DNA of 64,000 nucleotides, from positions 45,315 through 109,314 of the forward strand of contig LTDK01000181.1 of assembly GCA_001642415.1 (NCBI GenBank), read 5' to 3'. The stretch comes from Nematocida ironsii (taxonomy: Eukaryota; Microsporidia). This document shows positions 48,935 through 57,607 of the stretch, one piece after another. Every line of letters begins with the position of its first letter. Position 1 is the first letter of the stretch. A model generated the notes under the pieces. The model worked only from the letters and a program-made list of their open reading frames with translations, had not been told where the DNA came from and did not search any database. The position numbers were made by a program, and so were the translations under genes.

Positions 48935-50251
48935 ATGCATGAGAATAAAATTGAAAGTATGAAACGTGAAAATCAGGAGACCAATCAGAGAGAAGAAATA
49001 AAACACGATGAACTTATAATAATTAATGGTGGATCATTTGGTAAGCGTATACAGAATATCTTATCAAGTCATAATATTAATGTACAGCTTATTACTACAT
49101 CTAATTATACAAATATAACCAATAGGTTATACCTATTACAAGTATATGGTGTATCATCAGCCATTCAAAGAAAGCAGTACTATTCAGACTATTCCATTAA
49201 CACCACAGGCAATATTACAGTCAATTGGAGTAATATCAAGGATATAATAAAAAAGAGAGTAGATGAAGTAAAGAGAAGTATAAAGCACACAGAAAACACG
49301 TACTCAGTTAAAGAGGTAAATGAACATATTTATATTAATAATATAAAATCAACAGCTAGTAATATTGTATTAGTAGATTATACTACAGATACTAGTACAG
49401 ATACAGTCACATTAGATAATATATGGATTAAATTAGTGAATGACATGGAGAGTATTCCTAAATCTGTGTTTATATCTGGTGGTAACAAGAAATCTGTTGA
49501 GACTGCTTCAATTTTATCTGATTTAGGCTGTAAAGTATACGTATCCACTAGTGATGAAGTATTTTTATCCTTATATGAGAAGAACATACAAGAATCCGTT
49601 AAGAATTTACTATTAGAAAAAGGGGTTACAGTATTCTTTAAATCTCAAGTTATAAGTGTAAATAAGACAAATTCCATTACAGTGACTATTTCAGATGGGA
49701 GTATCACGCAGACACTGTCTAATTTAGAGTACTTTTTATCAGAGAATGAGTATTCCATAACCCAGGACATTCAAAAAACCGAAGAAAATCCAAGGATAAC
49801 TCGTATAACTTCTCCAAATAACTATTTAAAACATGCAGAGATCGATTTACTAACCAGAATATACCCAGATATATTCCCAATACGTGATATTTCAGTACTT
49901 CAAGATACATTTAGACTAACTCCTAGTTTTATATACACAAACCCACCAGCTGCTTCTGTGGGGTATACAGAAATTGAAGCAAACAAGATTTATTCCAATG
50001 TAAGGGTTATAAACCCAAAATTCAGAGGATTATTCTATTCAGTCTGTCAGAATAAGTCCATAACAGATTATAAATTAATATTTACATCTGATAATAATGA
50101 AGTACTTTCTGGTTTACATTTATTTGGTATAAGCAGTATAGATATAATTAAAGGGTTTTCAATAGGAATGTACTGTAAATTATCACCAGAAGACATTTTA
50201 AGTACAATTCCCATTCATCCCACATCATCAGAAGAAGTAATAACAGGATAA
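48935..50251 (+). CDS. Glutathione-reductase-like subunit lacking cofactor sites but keeping HPTSSEE
   Basis: Diverged paralogue of glutathione reductase, 438 residues. The C-terminal interface domain is well kept: IYTNPPAASVGYTEIEA, then SGLHLFGISS, KGFSIGMYCKLS, and a perfect IHPTSSEE at 427-434. The last holds the catalytic His-Glu dyad that in this enzyme family acts on the partner subunit's active site. The N-terminal half is degraded. The FAD dinucleotide motif is reduced to INGGSFG, the GGTCVNxGC redox motif is replaced by Thr/Asn/Leu residues, the NADPH motif GxGYIA is replaced by GGNKKSVE, and the second FAD motif (GD...LTPVA) is gone. It cannot be a reductase alone. The frame is intact, so it is probably the partner of the gene at 51355-52746. 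It is Asn/Thr/Ser-rich with abundant I and T codons. Confidence 0.85.
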   Translation: MHENKIESMKRENQETNQREEIKHDELIIINGGSFGKRIQNILSSHNINVQLITTSNYTNITNRLYLLQVYGVSSAIQRKQYYSDYSINTTGNITVNWSNIKDIIKKRVDEVKRSIKHTENTYSVKEVNEHIYINNIKSTASNIVLVDYTTDTSTDTVTLDNIWIKLVNDMESIPKSVFISGGNKKSVETASILSDLGCKVYVSTSDEVFLSLYEKNIQESVKNLLLEKGVTVFFKSQVISVNKTNSITVTISDGSITQTLSNLEYFLSENEYSITQDIQKTEENPRITRITSPNNYLKHAEIDLLTRIYPDIFPIRDISVLQDTFRLTPSFIYTNPPAASVGYTEIEANKIYSNVRVINPKFRGLFYSVCQNKSITDYKLIFTSDNNEVLSGLHLFGISSIDIIKGFSIGMYCKLSPEDILSTIPIHPTSSEEVITG

Positions 50252-50381
50252 TTTCATAAATATACACATTATAACGGTTATTTTTTATTTTTTTGACATT
50301 TTTATTTTTTATTTTTGACATTTTTTTATTTTTATAAATAAATAATTTAAATTATTTATATTTTATTTTTTATATTTTATT
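50252..50381. repeat. T-rich simple-sequence spacer
   Basis: About 130 bp of nearly pure T/A with imperfect tandem units of the form TTTTTATTTTTTGACAT, between the two genes. Confidence 0.6.
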
Positions 50382-51239
50382 ATGTTAATATTATATATAT
50401 CTAATATTATTAGTATAATAGATAATACAACCCGATATAACCCTAATAACAAAAATACAGATAATGCAGATATAAATAGACTAAATAACACATATGATAA
50501 CACAGATATAAATAGACTAAGTAATACTGTATATAATAGTACTAATAGACTAAATAGGCCTACTGATATAAATAGACTAAATAGTACTGATACATCTAAC
50601 ACTGTATATAATAGGCCTAATGGTACTAATACTGTATATAATAGGCCTGATACATCTAACACTGTATATAATAGACTAAATAGGCCTAATACACCCAGTA
50701 GTACTGATATATCTGATATACCTAATACACCTTCTAGTTCATCTGATACATCTAATACTTCTTATATACCTAATACTCCTTCTAGTCCATCTGATAGTAC
50801 TGATACTGCATATGATATACATAATATACAGACTAATACATCATATAATACTCCTTATAATCCTTATATACCTGATGCATCTAATACTCCTTATAATCCT
50901 AGTACATCTAATGGGTCTAATACATCTGGTACTTCATCTGATAGTGATATAACCCGATGTAACCCTAATTCTGATAATTATTTAAGGGAGTGTATACTGA
51001 TAAACTACTTTAAGAATTTAAATGATTTTCGTACTGACACTGAGATAAGTGAATATAATTATAAAGAACCCGAATTAACCCGAAATTTATTATTAAAAAT
51101 AAAAAATATAAAAATTGAGATAGAGAACACCACAAGAATACTTAACAAGAATAAAGAAGCACTTAATAAAACAGAAGAAAGACTTGACAAGATACGGGAA
51201 GGTATCATAAGAAGGATATACAATAGATATAAGATGTAA
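50382..51239 (+). CDS. Asn/Thr/Ser-rich repeat protein with C-terminal coiled coil
   Basis: No family recognised. Residues 1-195 of 285 are low-complexity. The first part has imperfect repeats of about ten residues (SNTVYNRP, INRLNST). The second part is built on NTPYNP and NTPSSP units rich in Ser and Thr, candidate O-mannosylation or phosphorylation sites. The last 90 residues are ordered-looking, with LRECILINYFKNLNDFR followed by a charged coiled coil (EIENTTRILNKNKEALNKTEER) and a basic end. No signal peptide is convincing, though the first 13 residues are hydrophobic. The gene lies exactly between the two glutathione-reductase paralogues on the same strand. Repeats suggest fast length evolution. 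Confidence 0.6.
   Translation: MLILYISNIISIIDNTTRYNPNNKNTDNADINRLNNTYDNTDINRLSNTVYNSTNRLNRPTDINRLNSTDTSNTVYNRPNGTNTVYNRPDTSNTVYNRLNRPNTPSSTDISDIPNTPSSSSDTSNTSYIPNTPSSPSDSTDTAYDIHNIQTNTSYNTPYNPYIPDASNTPYNPSTSNGSNTSGTSSDSDITRCNPNSDNYLRECILINYFKNLNDFRTDTEISEYNYKEPELTRNLLLKIKNIKIEIENTTRILNKNKEALNKTEERLDKIREGIIRRIYNRYKM
50500..50700 (+). repeat. Imperfect tandem repeats inside the Asn/Thr-rich gene
   Basis: Units containing ACTGTATATAATAGGCCT recur at about 50526, 50600, 50630 and 50660, interleaved with GATATAAATAGACTAAATA units. All are in frame with the coding sequence. Confidence 0.7.
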
Positions 51240-51354
51240 AATATATTACACATTGTGTAATAAATAATAATATAAATAATTGTATAAATACAATGTAAAT
51301 ATTATAAGTACTTTATACACAATATATAATAAATTTTAAAAAATAAATATATAA

Positions 51355-52746
51355 ATGTATGACTTAGCTGTAATAGGAGGAGGCAGTGGTGGATTGGCCA
51401 TTTCCAGGAGATCTGCATATACTTATGGTAAGAGTGTATTATTAATAGAAAAGGGTGTTTTAGGTGGTACGTGTGTTAATAATGGATGTATCCCTAAGAA
51501 AATGTTATACAATCTGGCATTTTTACATTCAGAAGTAGTCCATTTATATGGTAAGAGCTGTATAAACTTAGCCTGGGATGAATTTAATCAGAAGAGGACT
51601 AAGTATATCAAGTTTCTTAATGAGATGTATAAGAAAAGGAACGAAAACGACAAAATCACCACAGTGACGGGTTCTGCTATAATAAAAAATGGAGTAATTG
51701 AAGTAAATGGAGAGGAGTATACAGCCAGTAAAACCGTACTATCAATGGGTTCATATCCTGACGTATTAGACTGTGAGGGCAAGGAGCACTTACTTACAAG
51801 TGATGATTTTTTCAGGTTTACTGCCGTACCTGATTCTGTTATAATTATAGGTACGGGTTATATCGCGATCGAAACTGCTTTTGTATTACAGGAGTGTAAC
51901 TGTAAGGTTACATTAATTGCGAGGGGTGATTCCGTCCTTCGATCGTTTGATACCATGATACAGACTCAGGTTAAGAACACTTTATTATCAAAAGGCATAA
52001 AAATCCTTGAAAAAACGGCTGTTTTGAAAATTGAAAAAATCAGCACAGGTATAAAATTAAGCATAAATAAGGAAGGTGTACATGACACGATTACAGCAAG
52101 TAAAGTTATCTGTGCGATAGGCAGACTCCCCAACACAGAAAGTATCCATAATGATAATATTAAATTTTCAGATTCTGGGTTTATAATAACGGACAAGTCC
52201 TTTTGTACAACGGACAAGGACACTTTTGCCATAGGAGACATAACCACAAGTGATTATATGCTTACACCCGTTGCCATATTCAGTGGTAGAAGACTATCCG
52301 ATTATTTATACAGTAATACCACTGGGAATATCAAAGGACTAATAAAATCAGTTCCGACCGTGATATTTTCACATCCACCTGCTGGCTCGGTCGGTTTGTC
52401 AGAGAATGACTGTATGAGTATTAATAATCGAAAGGTACAGTGTGAATATTCGGGTTATATTGGGTTATCACCAGATGAGTGTATATCTGATTCTGTATGT
52501 ATTAAGGAGATAAGTCTGTTTCATTATAATAGTATATTTACAGCGTATAAGAATGTGTATAAGTTCGTATATGGCAGTGTGACTGGTTTATTATATGGTG
52601 TACATGTGTACGGGTATGAGTGTGATGAGGTATTACAGGGATATTCTGTATTAGTCAGGAATCAGGTCACGTATACTCAGATGGTTGAGTATTTTGATTT
52701 AATTGGAGGTTCATCATATGAGATATTATCAGGCATTTTTGAGTAA
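51355..52746 (+). CDS. GLR1: Glutathione reductase subunit with FAD, NADPH and CxxxxC sites but no catalytic His
   Basis: FAD-dependent disulfide reductase, 463 residues, colinear with eukaryotic glutathione reductase. FAD motif VIGGGSGGLA at 6-15; redox motif GGTCVNNGCIPKK with Cys40 and Cys45. NADPH motif IGTGYIAIE near 166, with the following ARGDSVLRSFD. That segment keeps the two arginines that select NADPH over NADH in glutathione reductases. A second FAD motif, AIGDITTSDYMLTPVA, follows, and the interface domain begins TVIFSHPPAGSVGLSE. At the C-terminus the invariant HPTSSEE is replaced by GGSSYEI, so the catalytic His is Gly. GR is a homodimer whose active site takes this His from the other chain. 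Its partner at 48935-50251 keeps the motif. No organelle leader. Thioredoxin reductase of the large type is less likely because there is no C-terminal redox tail. Confidence 0.92.
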   Translation: MYDLAVIGGGSGGLAISRRSAYTYGKSVLLIEKGVLGGTCVNNGCIPKKMLYNLAFLHSEVVHLYGKSCINLAWDEFNQKRTKYIKFLNEMYKKRNENDKITTVTGSAIIKNGVIEVNGEEYTASKTVLSMGSYPDVLDCEGKEHLLTSDDFFRFTAVPDSVIIIGTGYIAIETAFVLQECNCKVTLIARGDSVLRSFDTMIQTQVKNTLLSKGIKILEKTAVLKIEKISTGIKLSINKEGVHDTITASKVICAIGRLPNTESIHNDNIKFSDSGFIITDKSFCTTDKDTFAIGDITTSDYMLTPVAIFSGRRLSDYLYSNTTGNIKGLIKSVPTVIFSHPPAGSVGLSENDCMSINNRKVQCEYSGYIGLSPDECISDSVCIKEISLFHYNSIFTAYKNVYKFVYGSVTGLLYGVHVYGYECDEVLQGYSVLVRNQVTYTQMVEYFDLIGGSSYEILSGIFE

Positions 52747-52819
52747 TAACCCGATATAACCCGTTTTAATTAAATTTATTTTTATTTTTATAAATTTATT
52801 TTTTTATTAAATTTATTTT

Positions 52820-53542
52820 ATGGCTGACTTAGAGGGTGTAATAGAAATGGATGGTTCATGTGGTAATGTTAATGATATGGACTGTCTTATTAATGAAGAA
52901 TCCATTAGAGTAATTCCTATCAGTAGAATAGATAATTTTTTATTTTTATTTTCAAAATACTTTAAAAAATTTTATAAAAATTTTTATAATATCGTTATTT
53001 TTAATATTTTTATAAGTTATTGTATGTATATTACTATAATTTCTTATCAAAATGAGTTTAACAGCATAATTAATATGAATTTATCTGGTGATAAGGTTTA
53101 TTCGGGTCATTTCGGATTATTTTATTCTGGTATTTTTTTTATTTTTACTGTTTTTTATATTCTTGTCAGTTATTTTTATTTTTTATATATTAATATAATT
53201 TCTGTATCTGATTTTATTTCTAACACAATGTATAGTAAGTTCTTATTACAGTGTAGTTTGTCAGTTATTTCGGGTGTGATTCTTTCCATATTTAGTAATT
53301 TTATATTACTTAAACAGGTAATAGTAATATTTCTTTTTTTAAGTATTTTACAGTTTATTTTTAGTTTATGTGAGGTTTGTTTTACTCCTTATGATGATGA
53401 GCCATCAGATCCATTTTTTAATACACAAGGCCCATTAAAAACTGAATTATATTGTATATTATATTATATTATGACATTTACAGTAATTATGCTTAGTATA
53501 CGTATATTATATCTAGTAGAGGTATATATACACATAGTATAA
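52820..53542 (+). CDS. Unrecognised five-TM, Phe/Ile-rich membrane protein
   Basis: No family recognised. The 240-residue protein has a 50-residue soluble acidic N-terminus. About five very Phe/Ile/Leu/Tyr-rich TM segments follow, near 57-78, 97-125, 142-163, 166-188 and 213-236, with an acidic loop (PYDDEPSDPF) before the last. No signal peptide. Plan resembles 9078-9932 and 37839-38555. The ATG follows a long T/A run typical of starts here. The upstream spacer holds a doubled AACCCGATAT motif at 52746, touching the stop codon of the reductase gene. Confidence 0.7.
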   Translation: MADLEGVIEMDGSCGNVNDMDCLINEESIRVIPISRIDNFLFLFSKYFKKFYKNFYNIVIFNIFISYCMYITIISYQNEFNSIINMNLSGDKVYSGHFGLFYSGIFFIFTVFYILVSYFYFLYINIISVSDFISNTMYSKFLLQCSLSVISGVILSIFSNFILLKQVIVIFLFLSILQFIFSLCEVCFTPYDDEPSDPFFNTQGPLKTELYCILYYIMTFTVIMLSIRILYLVEVYIHIV

Positions 53543-53559
53543 TAAGTAATATATAGTAC

Positions 53560-54060
53560 ACATAGTGTAATAAGTAATATAATAAATATATATAAAATAA
53601 GTATAGAATATATTACATATAGTATAATAAATAATATATAGTATACAATATGTAATAAATAATATAATAAATAAAGAATGACTTAAAATTATATGAATAC
53701 TTTATACACATAGTATAATAAGTAATAATAACTTAAATATACATTCTATTATAATATAATACACTATACATAATAAGTAGTATATAATACACATAGTATA
53801 ATAAATAATAATATATAATACAAAGTGTAATAAATATTACTTATTACACATATACTAATACTTATTATACTATGTGTAATATATACTACTTATTATACTA
53901 TGTGTATAAAGTATTGATATAATTAAGTTATTCTTTATTTTATAATATTATTTATTTATTATATTACTTATTACACATATACTAATACTTATTATACTAT
54001 GTGTAATATATACTACTTATTATACTATGTGTATAAAGTATTGATATAATTAGAATAAAA
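53560..54060. repeat. AT-rich inverted and direct repeat array
   Basis: Two identical 90-bp direct copies at 53836-53925 and 53963-54052. Their reverse complement, with indels, occurs to the left in several pieces (for example around 53640-53730). The core unit is TTATTATACTATGTGTA and its complement. A fragment recurs at about 62250-62280. The single strand could fold into long AT hairpins. Confidence 0.85.
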
Positions 54061-54267
54061 TATTATTTGTTGTATGTTATGACTAATATTTGTATAGCAC
54101 GACATGAGTTATCTGAATGTTTACATAAACATGACGGCATAAATTAGATCAAAAGTTATTGTTGACACAACATGTCAACATAAATTAAATTGATTATACG
54201 GTATATAAATACGTATACAAAATAAATAAAGGTCAATGTTTAAGAATGCCATACTAAGAAAATAACT

Positions 54268-54481
54268 TTATTTATGCCTTTGTGCTGTAATTGACACTTC
54301 TTCATAATTTAATTTATTTTAAATTTTATACCCTAGCAGTTATTTTCAGGGTTAACATAAAGTCAGCCCAACTAATAAAAGAAATCACAATTACAACCGT
54401 ATTAGCCCTTTACTGTTATTATGCAGGAATCTATTAGAGTATTAATATATCTTTAATCGGTTACCTTCTGTTGGTCACGAT
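54268..54481. repeat. 210-bp diverged direct repeat, copy 1
   Basis: Matches about 55840-56054 in the same orientation with many substitutions and small indels. Shared stretches include AAAGAAATCACAATTACAAC and CTGTTGGTCACGA. The two copies bracket the coiled-coil gene at 54686-55477. Confidence 0.8.
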
Positions 54482-54555
54482 ACCCTGTATAAATTAAAAT
54501 ATTTTAATTAACAAGTTCTGATATAATTAGTCATGATAGTGCATAATTTAATACC

Positions 54556-54685
54556 AATAAATTATACTGCACTCACATTTATTCAATAAAGAAACAATCA
54601 GATATTCTAATGCACATTATAGTAGGCTACTACCATCCATGACCAAAGTTAAGTTATCTCCCATAATGTGGGTACATAATTTATT
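54556..54685. repeat. Conserved 3' flank of coiled-coil gene family, copy A
   Basis: Nearly the same sequence follows the stop codons of all three family members (also about 59464-59552 and 61045-61168). Shared features are CAAAGTTAAGTTATCTCCCA-type and TATAGTAGGCTA stretches, so duplication involved whole gene units. Confidence 0.8.
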
Positions 54686-55477
54686 TTAATTATTTCTTGT
54701 ATTATTGACAGCTTCTTGCTGCTTCTTCCATTCTATATACTCCTCCCAATTCAGCGCGTCCTCCTGCAGTATTTCCTTCTCCAGCTTATTATTTCTATCC
54801 TGCCTCTTAATATCCATCCACTTCTTCTCTTGTTCTATTCTCCTCGATTCCAACCACCGCATTATATTCTCATCCTTCCCCTTTATTCTCTGGTCGTTCA
54901 ACATCCGCTCCTGCTGTATCTCCTGCTCCTGCTTTATCCGCTTCTCCTGCCTCTCCTGTTCCTGCTTCATCTCATTATCCAGCATATCCTGCTCCTGTTC
55001 CTGCTTCTTCAGCCTCTTCAGCCTCTTCAGCTCCCCCTGCTTCCACTCTGTCTGCCTCTTCTGCATCTCTAGCTCCCGCATCTCCAGCCTCTTCAGCTCC
55101 CCCTGCTTCTGCTTCGACTGCTCCCGCTCCTTCTGCTTCAGACTCTTTAGCCTCTCCTTCTTCTGCGTCTCCAGCTCCTCCAGCTCCAGCCTCTCCTGCT
55201 TTGCCTGCTCCTTCATCTCCTCTATCTCCAGCTCCAGCTTTGCTACGGTTTTATCTTTTTCTGTTGCAGTGAAACTTCTTATTATGCGAGATACCCCCCA
55301 TATTATTATAACTAATAATATAATTACTGTTATACCAATTATTATACACTTGTTTCTTAAATCAACTTGTTCTTTCGTAGATGCAAATATTATATCTTTA
55401 ATATCTTTTGGTGATATTTCAGAAACACTCTTTCTTATGAAATTATCTTTCTTTCCATTTACTTCAGTATTTATCAT
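54686..55477 (-). CDS. Coiled-coil membrane protein, variable family member A
   Basis: No known family. The 263-residue protein has residues 1-77 nearly identical to the products at 59553-60443 and 61169-62086. It starts MINTEVNGKKDNFIRKSVSE and has one TM segment at about 45-65 (IIIGITVIILLVIIIWGV), then SFTATEKDK. The rest is an uninterrupted Glu/Gln/Lys/Arg-rich coiled coil with short repeats (GELKRL, KQEQE, RLKKL) that differs between copies. It ends in NNTRNN. No signal peptide: probably a signal-anchored protein with the coil on one side of a membrane, orientation not determinable. Likely fast evolving by slippage in the repetitive coil. Confidence 0.8.
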   Translation of the reverse strand: MINTEVNGKKDNFIRKSVSEISPKDIKDIIFASTKEQVDLRNKCIIIGITVIILLVIIIWGVSRIIRSFTATEKDKTVAKLELEIEEMKEQAKQERLELEELETQKKERLKSLKQKEREQSKQKQGELKRLEMRELEMQKRQTEWKQGELKRLKRLKKQEQEQDMLDNEMKQEQERQEKRIKQEQEIQQERMLNDQRIKGKDENIMRWLESRRIEQEKKWMDIKRQDRNNKLEKEILQEDALNWEEYIEWKKQQEAVNNTRNN

Positions 55478-55600
55478 TTAATATTTAAAATTTTTTCAAC
55501 ATTTATATTTTTAAAAAACGGAAAAATGATCACATGGTCTTAAATTAAAAATCGGATTATTGATGTAAAATGATCCCATCAATTTTTAATGAGTTTCTGA
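55255..55600. repeat. Conserved 5' block of coiled-coil gene family, copy A
   Basis: The coding N-terminus and about 110 bp upstream are nearly identical to 60215-60535 and 61855-62203. The noncoding part includes CAACATTTATATTTTTAAAA and ACATGGTCTTAAATTAAAAA, presumably the promoter and leader. Confidence 0.85.
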
Positions 55601-56144
55601 TGAATTCATCAATTACATAGGCTGCTTACTTCTGGTACAATAATTAAGACCCATTAAATTTTTTATTATTCTCATCTTATATTAGGATTTCTATACTTAA
55701 TGAAATATTTTAATCCCTACTGTATGAATAAAGAATAGCCGTATAATCCGAATTTCACTTTCAGATAATATAATATAAAAGGTATAAATAAATTGAAATA
55801 ATAAATATTATATGAACAGAAAAAAATAAAAAACTAAATTTATTATTTATAAGTGTCGTAATTGACATTTCTTCATAATTTTAATTTATTTAAAAGTTAA
55901 TACCCCAGCAGCATATATTCAGGTTACTATGAAGTCAGACAATAATAATAAAAGAAATCACAATTACAACCATACACACCCTACACCGGCGTCATACAGG
56001 AATCTATTAGAGTATTACTATACCTTTAATCAGTTACCTCCTGTTGGTCACGACAATAAGATTATGTAAAATGAATAATCTTATTTTAAGTCTTCTTTAT
56101 AGATAAATAAAAATTATTTTTAGTATTGGTTTTTACTTTACCAC
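55478..56144. other. Intergenic region with family promoter and a second 210-bp repeat
   Basis: Contains the conserved upstream block of the coiled-coil gene (to about 55600) and the second copy of the 210-bp repeat (about 55840-56054). No gene supported. Confidence 0.6.
55840..56054. repeat. 210-bp diverged direct repeat, copy 2
   Basis: Same orientation as 54268-54481. The right end carries the shared CTGTTGGTCACGA. It lies downstream (3') of the gene at 56145-57527 as read on the minus strand. Confidence 0.8.
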
Positions 56145-57527
56145 CTAGAAGAAAATATTTAAAATATTATAGTGCAATCCCAGCTTAGACTTTGTATAAT
56201 TAACACTTTTTATAGTTATGTGTATTTTAGAAAAATTGTAAAGATCTGAGATTTGTATATTTAGACAATCCTTTAATTTTTGGCAGTTTTCTCTTATTTC
56301 TGGGCTAAGCATGCAATACATCTTGTTGTTTTTATTAAATAATTCGTGTAATTGGCTTTTCATTTCTGGGCATGCAATAATCGATACTATGCTATTATTT
56401 GTTTCTTTTAGTGTACACACACATATTCCATAATAAAGCATGTCTTGTGACACATGCTTTCTTTGGAATGTATTTAAGAAAGAGATCGCTAGCTTTATGT
56501 TATTTCTAGATTCTTCTTCGTTTATAGTACCATTTTTATGCAGGGGAACTAAATCTAATCTGTAATTAGCATATTCTCCTAAGTTATGCTGTTTTTTTGT
56601 ATTCCAAACAAGCTGTATTGTGTTCTCTGGTAATATTTTCATCGTAACATACATGGAATAACAGTCACAGTCTTCGTACGGCTGGTTCAATCCTAGTATA
56701 ACAAAGTCACTGTAATAATTTATACACTGTTTATAGTCTTTAACTACTTCTATGAGCTTTTTCTGGTTTGGAAGAATTTTATTCGCAACGTGGTCTAGCC
56801 AATTAGAAAATTCAATTGGAGTTAGATTTTGGAACTCATCTAGATATTTAAATTGATAGATCCTCTCGGACTTTAGAACGTATGGACCTAAGTGAATAGC
56901 CGATGTCATTAATTTGGGCAGGAATAAAGGTATTCTTGGAGCAGTTCTATTTATCATATATCCATCAAATAACTTCTTTGCTTCCTCTTCGTCCTCTTCA
57001 TGCACTTTATTAATAACCATTTCATCTATTGGGTTAAACTGTGCAAATACAAATTCTGTTGTCTTTATATTCTCTTTTATATAGTAGAATACAACATCAA
57101 ATCCAGAGTTATGCATTTCTTCCATTGTTTTGTTCATTTCATTCTCTGTGACTTTTAATTTTCTTCTTTTAGCCTCTGCGTTATTCGGCTTAGTCACCAA
57201 CGACCATGTTTTTTCTGCCCTGTTGTATTTGAATGGATATACATTATTAATGAATGGATTGCTTTTATTATCATTAATATGAAATACTCTCTTTATATAA
57301 GCTACAATATCTTCAAGTGTGTATATATAGTTATACTTAATAGTTCCAGTGTCATTAGAAACAAAGAAAGGATGATGTATAATATGCACTTGATGCGCAC
57401 TATTGTCTACAACTTGCACATGATAGTGGTAGCAATAAGATAGTTTTTCTATATTTTTTATAGCACCATAATCATATTTTGTTTCTTTGTTTTCTATTAT
57501 GTCTAATATTCTTTCATTTGTTTCCAT
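56145..57527 (-). CDS. Unrecognised 460-aa lineage protein
   Basis: No family recognised. Soluble, mixed alpha/beta, with many His and Tyr near the N-terminus (YCYHYHVQVV, HIIHHPFFVS), a short basic stretch (AEAKRRKLK), an acidic loop (HEEDEEEAKK) and scattered cysteines (EDCDCYSMYV). No signal peptide or TM. The gene is complete, with ordinary start context. It is in tandem with 57608-58981, 80 bp apart, and surrounded by members of the coiled-coil family, so it is probably part of the accessory gene set. Confidence 0.75.
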   Translation of the reverse strand: METNERILDIIENKETKYDYGAIKNIEKLSYCYHYHVQVVDNSAHQVHIIHHPFFVSNDTGTIKYNYIYTLEDIVAYIKRVFHINDNKSNPFINNVYPFKYNRAEKTWSLVTKPNNAEAKRRKLKVTENEMNKTMEEMHNSGFDVVFYYIKENIKTTEFVFAQFNPIDEMVINKVHEEDEEEAKKLFDGYMINRTAPRIPLFLPKLMTSAIHLGPYVLKSERIYQFKYLDEFQNLTPIEFSNWLDHVANKILPNQKKLIEVVKDYKQCINYYSDFVILGLNQPYEDCDCYSMYVTMKILPENTIQLVWNTKKQHNLGEYANYRLDLVPLHKNGTINEEESRNNIKLAISFLNTFQRKHVSQDMLYYGICVCTLKETNNSIVSIIACPEMKSQLHELFNKNNKMYCMLSPEIRENCQKLKDCLNIQISDLYNFSKIHITIKSVNYTKSKLGLHYNILNIFF

Positions 57528-57607
57528 AGAACCAGCAACATATGTTAATTAGAGCACGCATTTAATATAATTGAGTACTAGAACAGATCCTTTTCCTTTG
57601 TATTGAA

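Larger units (their letters stand above)
53543..54685. other. Repeat-rich spacer opening the accessory region
   Basis: The left half (to about 54060) is an AT-only array of direct and inverted repeats, annotated separately. The right half carries one copy of a 210-bp block (about 54268-54481) and the conserved 3' flank of the coiled-coil membrane gene family (from about 54556). No gene supported. Confidence 0.6.

Noticed and set aside
48935..50251. Simple pseudogene of glutathione reductase
   Set aside because: The frame is intact for 438 codons and the HPTSSEE motif and interface domain are preserved while cofactor sites are lost, which suggests selection rather than decay.
50363..50662. 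99-codon minus-strand Leu/Val-rich frame
   Set aside because: Antisense of the tandem repeats in the Asn/Thr-rich gene; hydrophobicity is a by-product of the repeat.
51355..52746. Dihydrolipoamide dehydrogenase (E3) to partner PDH E1-beta
   Set aside because: The redox motif GGTCVNNGCIPKK and the FSHPPAGSVGLSE segment are of the glutathione-reductase type, and the NADPH-selecting arginines are present.
54705..55481. Long plus-strand frames opposite the coiled-coil genes (also 61180-61881), rich in Ser, Pro, Cys or Leu
   Set aside because: They are the antisense of repetitive Glu/Gln/Lys codons, lack independent start signals and homologous frames are not conserved among the three copies.
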